8,917 nucleotides of DNA from contig CAYGZA010000286.1 of the NCBI GenBank assembly GCA_964354135.1, positions 1-8,917 on the forward strand, in the 5' to 3' direction. This DNA is from CAYGZA01 sp964354135. Its GTDB lineage: Bacteria > Planctomycetota > Planctomycetia > Pirellulales > Thermoguttaceae. The notes below the pieces were generated by a model. It was not told the origin of the DNA. It did no database searches and saw only the letters and a list, made by a program, of their open reading frames with translations. Made by a program: the position numbers and the translations under genes. Of this stretch, positions 1-6,302 are shown in pieces (within the stretch, counting starts at the first letter, position 1; each line of letters begins with the position of its first letter).

Positions 1-5
1 CCTAA

Positions 6-860
6 CGGCCACTTCTTCCAAAACGCGAAACTCTTGAACTGAAAACGGCACTAGTCATCATTGCCGGGGCCGTTGGCTCTGGGAAAACGACACTAATAGC
101 CAGTCTCTTCCATTTGTTCCAGCGAGCACCCTTCGCCGGATACCTCTTCGCAGGTTCCGAGACCCTGATCGGCTTCGATAGGCGATCGCATCTGGCCCGG
201 ATCTCTTGCGGGGCGTCAACTGCTGATACCGAGCGCACTAGGCGCGGAGAAGATCGCCAGTTTCTGCACCTACGGGTTAGGAAGCAGGACTGTGATTTAC
301 CGGCGAGAGACGTACTCATTTCCGATCTGTCCGGAGAGGACTATCGTGACGCCAAGGACTCAGTTGAGGAGTGCCGCAGGCTTTCCCTAATTCGCAGAGC
401 TGACCATTTCGTGATTCTGATAGACTCGCACCACCTGGCGCAACTCGACGACCGGCAGCGAGTTAAGAACGAAGCGACTATGCTCTTGCGATGTTGTCTT
501 GATTCGGGACAACTCGGCCCGCAATCGCTGGTTGATGTCCTATGCAGCAAATGGGACCTGATTGATGAGAACGACGAAGTTGGGACAGTGGAATTCGTCC
601 GCAGCCTTAACCAAACACTCACCCGTCAGTTCGAGCCGCAGCTCAAGAGACTAAGATTTTCCAGAATCGCTGCTCGGCCAGCAAAGGCCGGATTTGGACT
701 GGGTCACGGTCTGGCGGAGATCTTTCCGGCCTGGGTTGAGGAGGCTGCGGCGGCGCTAGGCGCGCCCATTCAATTGGAACCACCGCCAGTGATTGGATCG
801 GAATTCGACCGATTCTTTTCACGCCGTCCCACAAATCTCAGCACCGAGGTCAGCCAATGA
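6..860 (+). CDS. TRAFAC-like GTPase, double-GTPase type 2 (DO-GTPase2-like), 5' end uncertain
   Basis: This is a predicted cytoplasmic GTPase, the first of two that accompany GAP1. Visible in the sequence are a P-loop GAVGSGKT (66-89), the stretch LFAGSETLIGFDRR with the following ADTERTRRG, a Walker-B/G3-like SDLSGE (321-338) and a G4-like SKWD (546-557) in place of NKxD. This order and these phrases fit my recollection of the double-GTPase 2 family. The frame opens after a stop at 3-5, and no ATG, GTG or TTG precedes the P-loop; the first TTG (114) would remove it. The start is therefore a CTG (39), or lost through a frame break near 40: frame 1 reads PNGHFF, like the end of a CPxGH zinc ribbon, up to a TGA at 40-42. 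The stop codon overlaps the next gene's ATG (ATGA, 857-860), so the two are translationally coupled. Family confidence is good; the exact start is unresolved. Confidence 0.75.
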   Translation, partial: RPLLPKRETLELKTALVIIAGAVGSGKTTLIASLFHLFQRAPFAGYLFAGSETLIGFDRRSHLARISCGASTADTERTRRGEDRQFLHLRVRKQDCDLPARDVLISDLSGEDYRDAKDSVEECRRLSLIRRADHFVILIDSHHLAQLDDRQRVKNEATMLLRCCLDSGQLGPQSLVDVLCSKWDLIDENDEVGTVEFVRSLNQTLTRQFEPQLKRLRFSRIAARPAKAGFGLGHGLAEIFPAWVEEAAAALGAPIQLEPPPVIGSEFDRFFSRRPTNLSTEVSQ

Positions 861-1767
861 ATGGGGCTAGGCGGAGCGCATTCTTGATTGGTCTTCCGGA
901 AGCAGGGAAGACGACATTTCTTGCCGCACTCTTCCACGTCGTGGAGTCATCTGAAATATCCTCTGCCCTTAAACTGGAACGTCTTCATGGTGATCACAAG
1001 CATCTTAATGACATCAGAGGACTGTGGGCCGACGCTAAGCCGCTCGAACGCACCAAAATCCCAGATGAACAAACGGTCTCAATGCTTGTACGGCACACCC
1101 AGTCAGGCCTCGTAGCCGAGGTTGTGCTCCCGGATCTCTCGGGCGAATCTTTCGAGCTTCAGTGGACCGATAGGAGGATGTCCGCCGATTTTGCAGAATT
1201 GGTGAAGCAGTCTGTCGGTGGTCTGCTTCTCATCCATCCCGCCAAGGTTCGCGAAGAAGTTCTAATCTCCGAAGTGGATGGAATCGTACAGCAGTTGACC
1301 CCCAGCACAACAGCAGTCGAGCAAGGGCAATCGGGCAAGGAATCGCTTTCGACCGACATAGCAGCTACAACAGAACCGACAGTGGAGTGGTCTCCGGACA
1401 ATGCACCCACGGCGGCCAAACTTGTCGAATTGCTGCAATTCATCGCTCGCGTCGCCCGGTACGCCCCGTACTGCTTACCATAGTGATCTCCGCCTGGGAT
1501 AGGATCACTGAGAAGGTTTCCCCCAGTCAATGGATGACATCCCGCCTTCCACTTTTGTCCCAGTATCTCACTGCAAACGCGGAGAGTTTTTCGATCCGCT
1601 GTTTTGGAGTTAGCGCACAAGGAGGCGATTTGAGCCAGGCGGTGGCATTGCGCAAGGTCTCTCAACCTGCCGAGAGGATTGCAGTTGTTGATGATGATCT
1701 CGATTCCACCCACGACATTACGCTACCAGTGCAGTGGGCGCTGGGCTTGGAGGGCGAGCATGGATAG
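857..1767 (+). CDS. TRAFAC-like GTPase, double-GTPase type 1 (DO-GTPase1-like), split by a frameshift near 1450
   Basis: This is the second predicted GTPase of the cassette. It starts at ATG 857 with a GAGG ribosome binding site at 846-849 and overlaps the previous stop. The P-loop GLPEAGKTTF begins at residue 12 (890), followed by LAALFHVVE; the G3-like DLSGE is at 1133-1147. The starting frame ends at TAG 1481-1483 after 208 codons, before any G4 motif. Another frame carries the natural continuation: from about 1450 it reads PVRPVLLTIVISAWD, with a G4-like SAWD at 1489-1500. It runs to TAG 1765-1767, overlapping the GAP1 start. One missing base near 1450 (for example CC read as C) joins the two parts into a protein of about 303 residues. 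No slippery heptamer is obvious, so programmed frameshifting seems unlikely. It is a sequencing or assembly error, or a recent inactivating mutation. As written, the product lacks the guanine-specificity motif. Confidence 0.75.
1749..1754 (+). promoter_or_regulatory. Ribosome binding site that fixes the GAP1 start
   Basis: GGAGGG lies 5 nt before ATG 1760. It supports 1760 as the start rather than the in-frame ATG at 1679, which would add 27 residues of low-complexity sequence overlapping the end of the upstream GTPase and has no comparable site. The start lies 8 nt inside the upstream coding frame, a typical coupled arrangement. Confidence 0.7.
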
Positions 1768-3892
1768 CAAGACGTCACAGGCGGTCGTCGTAGACCAGAC
1801 CCTGCACGGGTATTCCGACGGACATCGGCTCCTCGCAGGTTCGAAGAAGTTGTCAAAGGAGTCCTTGCGGACGATGCTCGTTCTCAGCGATATGTCCGGA
1901 CCGAGCATGATCAGCGGGTTCGACGAGTACCTTACCAGCTACCCGTTGCCCGAGGACAACGTGTTGGCGTTGGCGAAAACCTGGTATGCTCCCGAGATGA
2001 ACCGGGCCGGGTGCGTTTGGACACACACCCTTCTCATCGATACTCGCAGCCTGCAGCAGCTTCAAGACCCGGCATGTCTTCTTGCGCTCTTTCGTAAGCC
2101 GTCTGGCCATGAATCCATCACTGACTACAGCAGCACGCTGGAGCTGGTCCCCTGCGAGCCGGTCCTTCTTGCTGACCGATCGGATGGTCGCCTGGCCCGG
2201 GCTGTTCTGTCAGTGCTCTATCTGTCGGCTGAGCCTGTGGCAGTAGTAGCCGAGACGGCAGCCGAGCACGCGAGCCCTCTCCTCGCAATATGGGCGCAGC
2301 AATGGCCGCTCTCTTCTGAGCGATACCGCTTTTGCACAGGCTCAATTCGGTTTCGTGAGACTGAAGGAATGCCACTCGACCTGCAGATCATTCCTTCATC
2401 TGCCGTCCGGGAGACTCGCAGACGGTTTCCTAATTGCGCGGTCGTTGATGGCCCTACGCTGGAAGAGGATTCCCATCCGGACAATTGGCTCTCTCTGGCG
2501 GTTGATGATCTATTCGCCCACGGCGATACCGATCTTCGCCGGTTCCTTTGGGATTTTGGCGATCGGAGCGGGCCGAGTCGGGCAGTGTTCCGGCCCTATC
2601 TGGAGGTCTTCTCGCAACTAGCGCAATCTGACAGGGGCGAGAAGAGTATCACGCACTTGCTTGCCGCCGTCGCCGGCGGCTTCCCATCTCCGTCTTCTGG
2701 AGGTCGTCTGAAGGTCGCGCTCTTTGGAGACCCTGCGCAACGCCGTCTCCACATCGTCCCGGACGAATTCGATCTTGTCCAAGCTCTAGCCACGACAACG
2801 TACTCTACCGCCTTTGATCCTGAGTCACTCCAACTCTCGGGACGAGCAACTGCTCTGTGGCAGTCTGACTGGAAGCGATTCATGGATGAGGTATTGCCGT
2901 CCTTTGGGTCGCCACCCAACTCAGCTCAAGATGCCATTGTCTCCGCCATAACGCCCCACCTTCACGACGATGAAATATGCCCTGTATTGCAGCGATTCCC
3001 GCATATCTTCTTGCCCCATATTGCTCGCAGTCGGCATGTGGCGACGCCCGCTCCGTGGCGGTGTCCGCTTGAGATTCAGTCCCGCCTTATTGATGCACTC
3101 AAAGACGCAGAACCGGCCCTCGACGTTCGAGCAGCCGTCGTCTCGGCTCAGCTTGACGCACAAAACGATGTGGCCGCCGATAAGACAGTTGCCTGGCTCG
3201 GCGTGGACGCGGTTCAATCCGTGCTCTCATGGCTGGAATCTGGTTATGACACTAAGCCGCGGTCGATCCCGAGGGCATGGCGGCAGATCCTTGGCGAGCA
3301 ACCAACAGCCGTAATGGATTGGATTACGCAACACGACCGAGCTTCTATCTCTGCAATTCTTTCGGTAATCTACATGCTTGATCCGCATTGTCGTGCCGTC
3401 CATGAATCCGGCGGTGATTTGTGGCTGCGCTTAGCCGAGAGGACAGCGGCTGAGCTACATGGGACGGAAGCTATCGACAGTTCGGCGTTCCTACTCGTCG
3501 TAGCCCTCACCACTAGGCGCGACTTCGGTCCCGCACTTGTCGGTCGTTCTTTTCCACCAGTCTACGTAGCTACCGCAGCCGGTGCGCTTACCAGCAAAGC
3601 GTTGACGATTCTTCAGTCCGAGTTTGCGGGTATCGGCTGGCAATGGGATAGGTGTAGACGCCTTAGAAGAGGACTGGTCGAGAAATTCGCCGAGAATTCA
3701 TGGCCAACGGATGCTTTTCTCGAATGCACCCGGGACACGTCACTGCTGTCCGCGATCTATGAGATGTGGGGGTGGGGTCATAAGGAAGTGCAGTTTCTCC
3801 GTAGAGTACTTCGCGACGCAGCGCGTGGCACCACCAACGCGCCTCAGGGCCAGCTCGATACCGTGCTGCGTTACCGGAAATGGTTTTCCTGA
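1760..3892 (+). CDS. GTPase-associated protein 1 (GAP1) with GAP1-N type N-terminus
   Basis: A 710-residue protein starting at ATG 1760. The N-terminus carries the conserved block VDQTLHGYSDGHRLLAGS (residues 11-28), then SDMSG (43-47) and a TWYAPEMNRAG...WTHTLL block (74-92). These are hallmarks, as I recall, of the GAP1 N-terminal domain found next to double GTPases. The remaining ~550 residues are mostly helical-looking and acidic, with no transmembrane segment or signal peptide, and probably hold the GAP1 middle and C-terminal regions; I see no catalytic motif there. In the published computational model of GTPase-GAP1 conflict systems, GAP1 is the scaffold or sensor that couples the GTPases to an effector. 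No recognisable nuclease, protease or TIR effector is fused here, so the effector is unknown, lies upstream of the window, or is absent. The gene overlaps the upstream GTPase by 8 nt and ends the cassette. The family call is strong; the function is inferred. Confidence 0.82.
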   Translation: MDSKTSQAVVVDQTLHGYSDGHRLLAGSKKLSKESLRTMLVLSDMSGPSMISGFDEYLTSYPLPEDNVLALAKTWYAPEMNRAGCVWTHTLLIDTRSLQQLQDPACLLALFRKPSGHESITDYSSTLELVPCEPVLLADRSDGRLARAVLSVLYLSAEPVAVVAETAAEHASPLLAIWAQQWPLSSERYRFCTGSIRFRETEGMPLDLQIIPSSAVRETRRRFPNCAVVDGPTLEEDSHPDNWLSLAVDDLFAHGDTDLRRFLWDFGDRSGPSRAVFRPYLEVFSQLAQSDRGEKSITHLLAAVAGGFPSPSSGGRLKVALFGDPAQRRLHIVPDEFDLVQALATTTYSTAFDPESLQLSGRATALWQSDWKRFMDEVLPSFGSPPNSAQDAIVSAITPHLHDDEICPVLQRFPHIFLPHIARSRHVATPAPWRCPLEIQSRLIDALKDAEPALDVRAAVVSAQLDAQNDVAADKTVAWLGVDAVQSVLSWLESGYDTKPRSIPRAWRQILGEQPTAVMDWITQHDRASISAILSVIYMLDPHCRAVHESGGDLWLRLAERTAAELHGTEAIDSSAFLLVVALTTRRDFGPALVGRSFPPVYVATAAGALTSKALTILQSEFAGIGWQWDRCRRLRRGLVEKFAENSWPTDAFLECTRDTSLLSAIYEMWGWGHKEVQFLRRVLRDAARGTTNAPQGQLDTVLRYRKWFS

Positions 3893-3958
3893 GTTGTCGG
3901 AAGTGCATCGTTGCGACAAGGCAAGAATCCACTTGCTCTCGGTCATGATTCGTGCGAA

Positions 3959-3994
3959 CTTTGCGTCCCATAAAGGACGTTATGGGTTGCAAAG
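3959..3994. repeat. 36-bp dif-like inverted repeat at the cassette boundary
   Basis: CTTTGC (3959-3964) and CCCATAA (3967-3973) are mirrored by TTATGGG (3980-3986) and GCAAAG (3989-3994) around a 6-nt centre AGGACG. Only the 2-nt step between the arm blocks is not Watson-Crick (one G-T, one T-T). Read as a recombination site it is GCGTCCCATAA, 6-nt spacer, TTATGGGTTGC. This is the 11-6-11 layout of XerC/XerD dif sites, with the same inner CATAA and TTATG. A second, mutually exclusive hairpin (CGTCC 3964-3968 with GGACG 3975-3979) overlaps it. No T-run follows, so it is a poor intrinsic terminator. It lies 66 nt after the GAP1 stop, between the cassette and the oxidoreductase remnant. The structure is seen directly; a recombinase role is inferred. 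Confidence 0.6.
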
Positions 3995-4004
3995 AGGCTG
4001 TTCC

Positions 4005-4157
4005 CGCGAAGCGATCGTCAAGATCACGCGAGCCGAGCCGGGCGGCCTGGAAGCCAAGGGCCTGTGGCGCCCGGCGGCGCTGGGCATCCGGCCTCGTTAC
4101 GAGACGGTGGAGATGAAACAGTACCTCGCCGGCGGCTACCTGCTCGGCAATGAATAG
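4005..4157 (+). pseudogene. C-terminal remnant of a Nar/Nxr-like molybdopterin oxidoreductase alpha subunit
   Basis: An open frame ending at TAG 4155-4157 has a C-terminus typical of NarG/NxrA-like alpha subunits: a VKITRAE strand, GLWRPAALGIRPRYET (4059-4106), then MKQYLAGGYLLG (4113-4148). In this family (type II DMSO reductases) the GLW-P--LG-RP-YE block closes the catalytic subunit, and alpha is normally followed directly by beta, as here. Only about 50 codons survive. There is no start codon or N-terminal iron-sulfur or molybdopterin domain, and the frame upstream of about 4000 shows no resemblance to the family and is less GC-rich. The left edge is approximate. I infer that the bulk of alpha was lost when upstream DNA was joined here, or that the sequence is chimeric. 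Confidence 0.65.
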
Positions 4158-4159
4158 AA

Positions 4160-4247
4160 GTAGGTTATGCTTTCAGCATAACACTCGCGCGGGGATACGC
4201 TGAAGCATACCCCACGCAGCCAGGCGTTATGCTGAAGCATAACCTAC
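4160..4247. repeat. 88-bp palindromic array of three hairpins between alpha and beta
   Basis: Three hairpins lie in tandem: GTTATGCT/AGCATAAC with a TTC loop (4164-4182); GGGG...CCCC with a bulge, one mismatch and TGAA loop (4191-4213); and GTTATGC/GCATAAC with TGAA loop (4226-4243). The outer two are also inverted copies of each other, extended by GTAG (4160-4163) and CTAC (4244-4247). The whole block can therefore fold as one large cruciform or cloverleaf centred near 4203. It begins 3 nt after the alpha stop and ends 20 nt before the beta ATG. Possible roles are a REP-like element, an mRNA stabiliser or processing site between subunits, or a recombination site. No T-run marks a terminator. 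Confidence 0.7.
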
Positions 4248-4267
4248 GCAAACTGAGGGAATAAGCG

Positions 4268-5140
4268 ATGGCACGAGTCTACAACTGGCAGATCCAGCGG
4301 GAAATGTCTTACTGGTATCCCGAAAGCCGGCCGAAGAGGCAATTCGCCGCAGTCTTCGACATCAATAAGTGCATCGCCTGCCAGACCTGCACCTTGGCCT
4401 GCAAGACGACCTGGACCTCGGGCAAGGGCCAGGAGTACATGCTGTGGAACAACGTCGAGACGAAACCCTACGGCTTCTATCCGCTGGCTTGGGACCTGAA
4501 GCTGCTAGGGATGCTGGGTCCCCAGGAGTGGCGTGGTGAGAAGTACGAGGGCCGGACGATCTTCGAGTCGGCCCCGGCCGGCGAGCGCGTGCTTGGCTGG
4601 CGGCCCGAAGACTTCGATTTCTCCTATCCCAACGTGGGCGAAGACGACTGCGCGGGCCGGATCGACTCCGGTGCGGATCTGCACCTTCCGCACTCCACTT
4701 GGTTCTTCTACCTGGCAAGGATCTGCAACCACTGCACCTACCCGGCGTGCCTCGCCTCCTGCCCGCGGGGCTCGCTCTATAAGCGCAGCGAAGACGGCAT
4801 CGTCCTGTTGGACCAGGGCCGCTGCCGTGGCTACCGCGAGTGTACCAAAGCGTGCCCCTACAAGAAGGTCTTCTACAACCCGCTCTCCGGCACGTCGGAG
4901 AAGTGCATTGCCTGTTACCCCAAGTTTGAAAACGGCCTGCAGCAGCAGTGCTTCCTGAATTGCATCGGGAAGATCCGGCTGGCAGGCCGTCGTGGACGGT
5001 CGCGGCGACTCGATCCAGGACGTTTATCCCCAGGCCGCCGTGGACCATTATCCATTCCAGGCCAGGTCCCTGGAAAAGGACCCGGCCGCGCAGCGCGAGA
5101 TGGCGCTGCGTTATGCCCCGGCGCGGGCGCTGGGCAATAA
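4268..5140 (+). pseudogene. NxrB/NarH-like iron-sulfur beta subunit, truncated and running out of frame after about 4981
   Basis: The beta subunit passes electrons through four Fe-S clusters between the molybdopterin alpha and haem gamma subunits. ATG 4268 has a GAGGGA site at 4255-4260. The start MARVYNWQIQREM and the blocks INKCIACQTCTLACK, QEYMLWNNVETKPYG and ICNHCTYPACLASCPRG closely resemble NxrB of nitrite oxidisers and anammox bacteria. Cluster cysteines visible are C35/38/41/45, C153/156/161/165, C186/192/196 and C213/216/228/232. The family sequence ends abruptly after CIGKIR (about residue 237, near 4978); the ~50 codons to TGA 5140 are arginine-rich out-of-frame reading of gamma sequence. 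The usual C-terminal extension (full-length NxrB is over 400 residues) is missing. All cysteine groups remain, but a functional subunit is doubtful. The substrate (nitrate, nitrite, chlorate or other) cannot be told without alpha. Confidence 0.8.
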
Positions 5141-5411
5141 GATGGCCGGCCCACGCGAGACGCCCGTCGAGGACCTGATCGCCGAAGGGCCGGGCACCAT
5201 CGCCCCGGCTCCGTCAACAACATCCAAGGGCCAGGGCCGGCGAGCCGCTGGCGGCTGGGCCGTGGTCATCACCCGCCGACTGCCGGAAGGACTCCTGACA
5301 ACCCCCAATCCGCAGGTGGCCTTTGCCGTCTGGGATGGCGACAAACACGAGGTCGGCGCGCGGAAAATGCGGACAGCCTGGATCGCCATGACGATCAAGG
5401 AGGCGCCGTGA
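4980..5411 (+). pseudogene. C-terminal part of a type II DMSO-reductase gamma subunit (haem b binding), no start
   Basis: From about 4980 a different frame encodes about 143 residues that read like the second half of an EbdC/DdhC/SerC/ClrC-type gamma subunit: DVYPQAAVDHYPFQ, PVEDLIAEGPGT, then GWAVVITRRL and VAFAVWDGDKHEVGARKM, ending at TGA 5409-5411. In this family the gamma subunit is periplasmic and holds haem b through a methionine and a lysine; the lysine of the final ARKM block is a candidate ligand, from family memory only. The signal peptide and N-terminal half are absent, and there is no start codon or ribosome binding site at the junction. It is fused directly to the beta remnant in a +1-shifted frame, so a deletion removed the beta C-terminus and gamma N-terminus together. 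The stop overlaps the chaperone start (GTGA). Confidence 0.7.
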
Positions 5412-5992
5412 CGACTGCCGCAGAGCCCGAACTTCGCGTCGTCGAGCATCTCCGGCGAGCGGCCAGATTGCATTTCCTCGCGATGGCCTTCGAGTGCCCG
5501 CACGAGGGCTGGCAAGCGCAACTGAACTCCCTGGCAGAGGAGGTCGGCGTGGCCGACTTGCGGCAGTTGGCCGAAGAAGCCCGGGAGGAGGCGAGCCCGG
5601 AATCGTACCACACCATCTTCGGCCCCGGCGGTCCGGCTGCCCCGCGTGAAGTCAGTTACGTCGACACGATCCTGCCCGGGCAGCTCATGGCCGATCTCCA
5701 GGCGTTCTACGACGCGTTCGCCTACCGGCCGGCCGTTGATGAGCCGCCCGATCACATCGCTGTGGAGTTGGGCTTTCTGAGCTATCTCCAGTTGAAGGCG
5801 GCGTATGCGACTTCGAGGGGCGACCAGCAGCAGGCAGCCGTTAGCGGGGATGCCGCGAAGCGGTTTCTCGAATCCCATCTATCGAACATCCTTGGCCTTC
5901 TGACCCGCACCCTGAAAGCGTCGGGAATTCGTTACCTTGAGACCGCCGCGGCATCGCTGCGGCGTTGCATGGATCTCGGGCCTTTGGCTTGA
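5408..5992 (+). CDS. TorD/NarJ-type molecular chaperone for a molybdoenzyme
   Basis: A 194-residue cytoplasmic chaperone of the TorD/DmsD/NarJ superfamily, which binds the alpha-subunit apoprotein and helps cofactor insertion before Tat export. Diagnostic blocks are YHTIFGPGGPAAPREVSY (residues 67-84) and FYDAFAY...DEPPDHIAVELGFLSYL (100-127), the conserved E/DxPDHxxxEL signature. Length is normal for the family and the frame is intact. The GTG start at 5408 overlaps the gamma stop by 4 nt and is preceded by a strong AAGGAGG (5397-5403), so it was translated as the last gene of the oxidoreductase operon. Its client alpha subunit is reduced to a tail upstream, so unless another copy exists in the genome it is an orphan. 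Confidence 0.85.
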   Translation: MTTAAEPELRVVEHLRRAARLHFLAMAFECPHEGWQAQLNSLAEEVGVADLRQLAEEAREEASPESYHTIFGPGGPAAPREVSYVDTILPGQLMADLQAFYDAFAYRPAVDEPPDHIAVELGFLSYLQLKAAYATSRGDQQQAAVSGDAAKRFLESHLSNILGLLTRTLKASGIRYLETAAASLRRCMDLGPLA

Positions 5993-6302
5993 TTCCGCTA
6001 TTACGGCCAATGGTTGACGGCACAATCATGCGGGCGCAGACGTGAGTATTCGTGTTTCGTAACCGTAAAGGAATCGCCATCTGTTAGCGATCGAACCGGC
6101 CGGTCAGCTCCGGCAGAATTGAGTTTACCTTGGCCGACGCGATCTTGGCCCCGAACGGGGCTCCGCGTGCCCCAAGCTTTCCTCCCGCACTCGTACTTCC
6201 TTCTGGACCTTCAAGCCCTTATGGTTTATCAAATAAAGCGGTTCCGCTTTGCAGAGTCGTAATACCCCTCAAACGACGGGCCCAGCACGAATTCGCAAGA
6301 AA
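5993..6302. other. Non-coding stretch between the chaperone and sigma-factor genes
   Basis: I see no credible gene in these ~310 nt. It holds a 10-bp perfect palindrome ACCGGCCGGT (6095-6104), a hairpin GCCCC-GAAC-GGGGC (6148-6161), and a 16-nt hairpin AAAGCGG-TT-CCGCTTT (6235-6250). None is followed by a T-run, so no intrinsic terminator is evident. The sigma-factor promoter must lie here, since the genes on either side are unrelated in function. I could not identify a convincing -35/-10 pair, nor a GGAAC-type ECF element that would show autoregulation. Confidence 0.5.
6235..6250. repeat. Short inverted repeat upstream of the sigma-factor gene
   Basis: AAAGCGG and CCGCTTT form a perfect 7-bp stem separated by TT, about 50 nt upstream of the ATG at 6303. 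It could be a repressor operator or a weak transcription end for the preceding operon; no T-tract supports the latter. Confidence 0.4.

Noticed and set aside
1445..1485. Programmed ribosomal frameshift in the second GTPase
   Set aside because: No X-XXY-YYZ slippery heptamer or obvious stimulatory structure is seen at the overlap; a simple one-base loss explains it better.
1159..1713. Minus-strand frame of 184 codons spanning the GTPase frameshift without interruption
   Set aside because: It was considered as an alternative real gene that would explain the break, but it has no motif, no family resemblance and no good start, while the + strand has GTPase motifs on both sides.
3959..3994. Intrinsic terminator for the GAP1 operon
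   Set aside because: The stem is strong but no T-run follows on either side.
3624..4004. Upstream extension of the alpha-tail frame back to 3624
   Set aside because: Before about 4000 this frame overlaps the GAP1 C-terminus and reads as unrelated sequence; only the part after about 4005 resembles an alpha subunit.
4176..4232. True integron attC site
   Set aside because: Size and stem layout are suggestive, but GCATAAC and GTTATGC break the RYYYAAC/GTTRRRY consensus, no integrase or cassette array is seen, and the flanking symmetric hairpins are not attC-like. Kept only as a speculative note.
5111..5878. Long minus-strand open frame (255 codons) opposite the chaperone and gamma remnant
   Set aside because: The + strand has a clear TorD signature with ribosome binding site. 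The minus frame has no recognisable motif and is expected in GC-rich DNA opposite a real gene.
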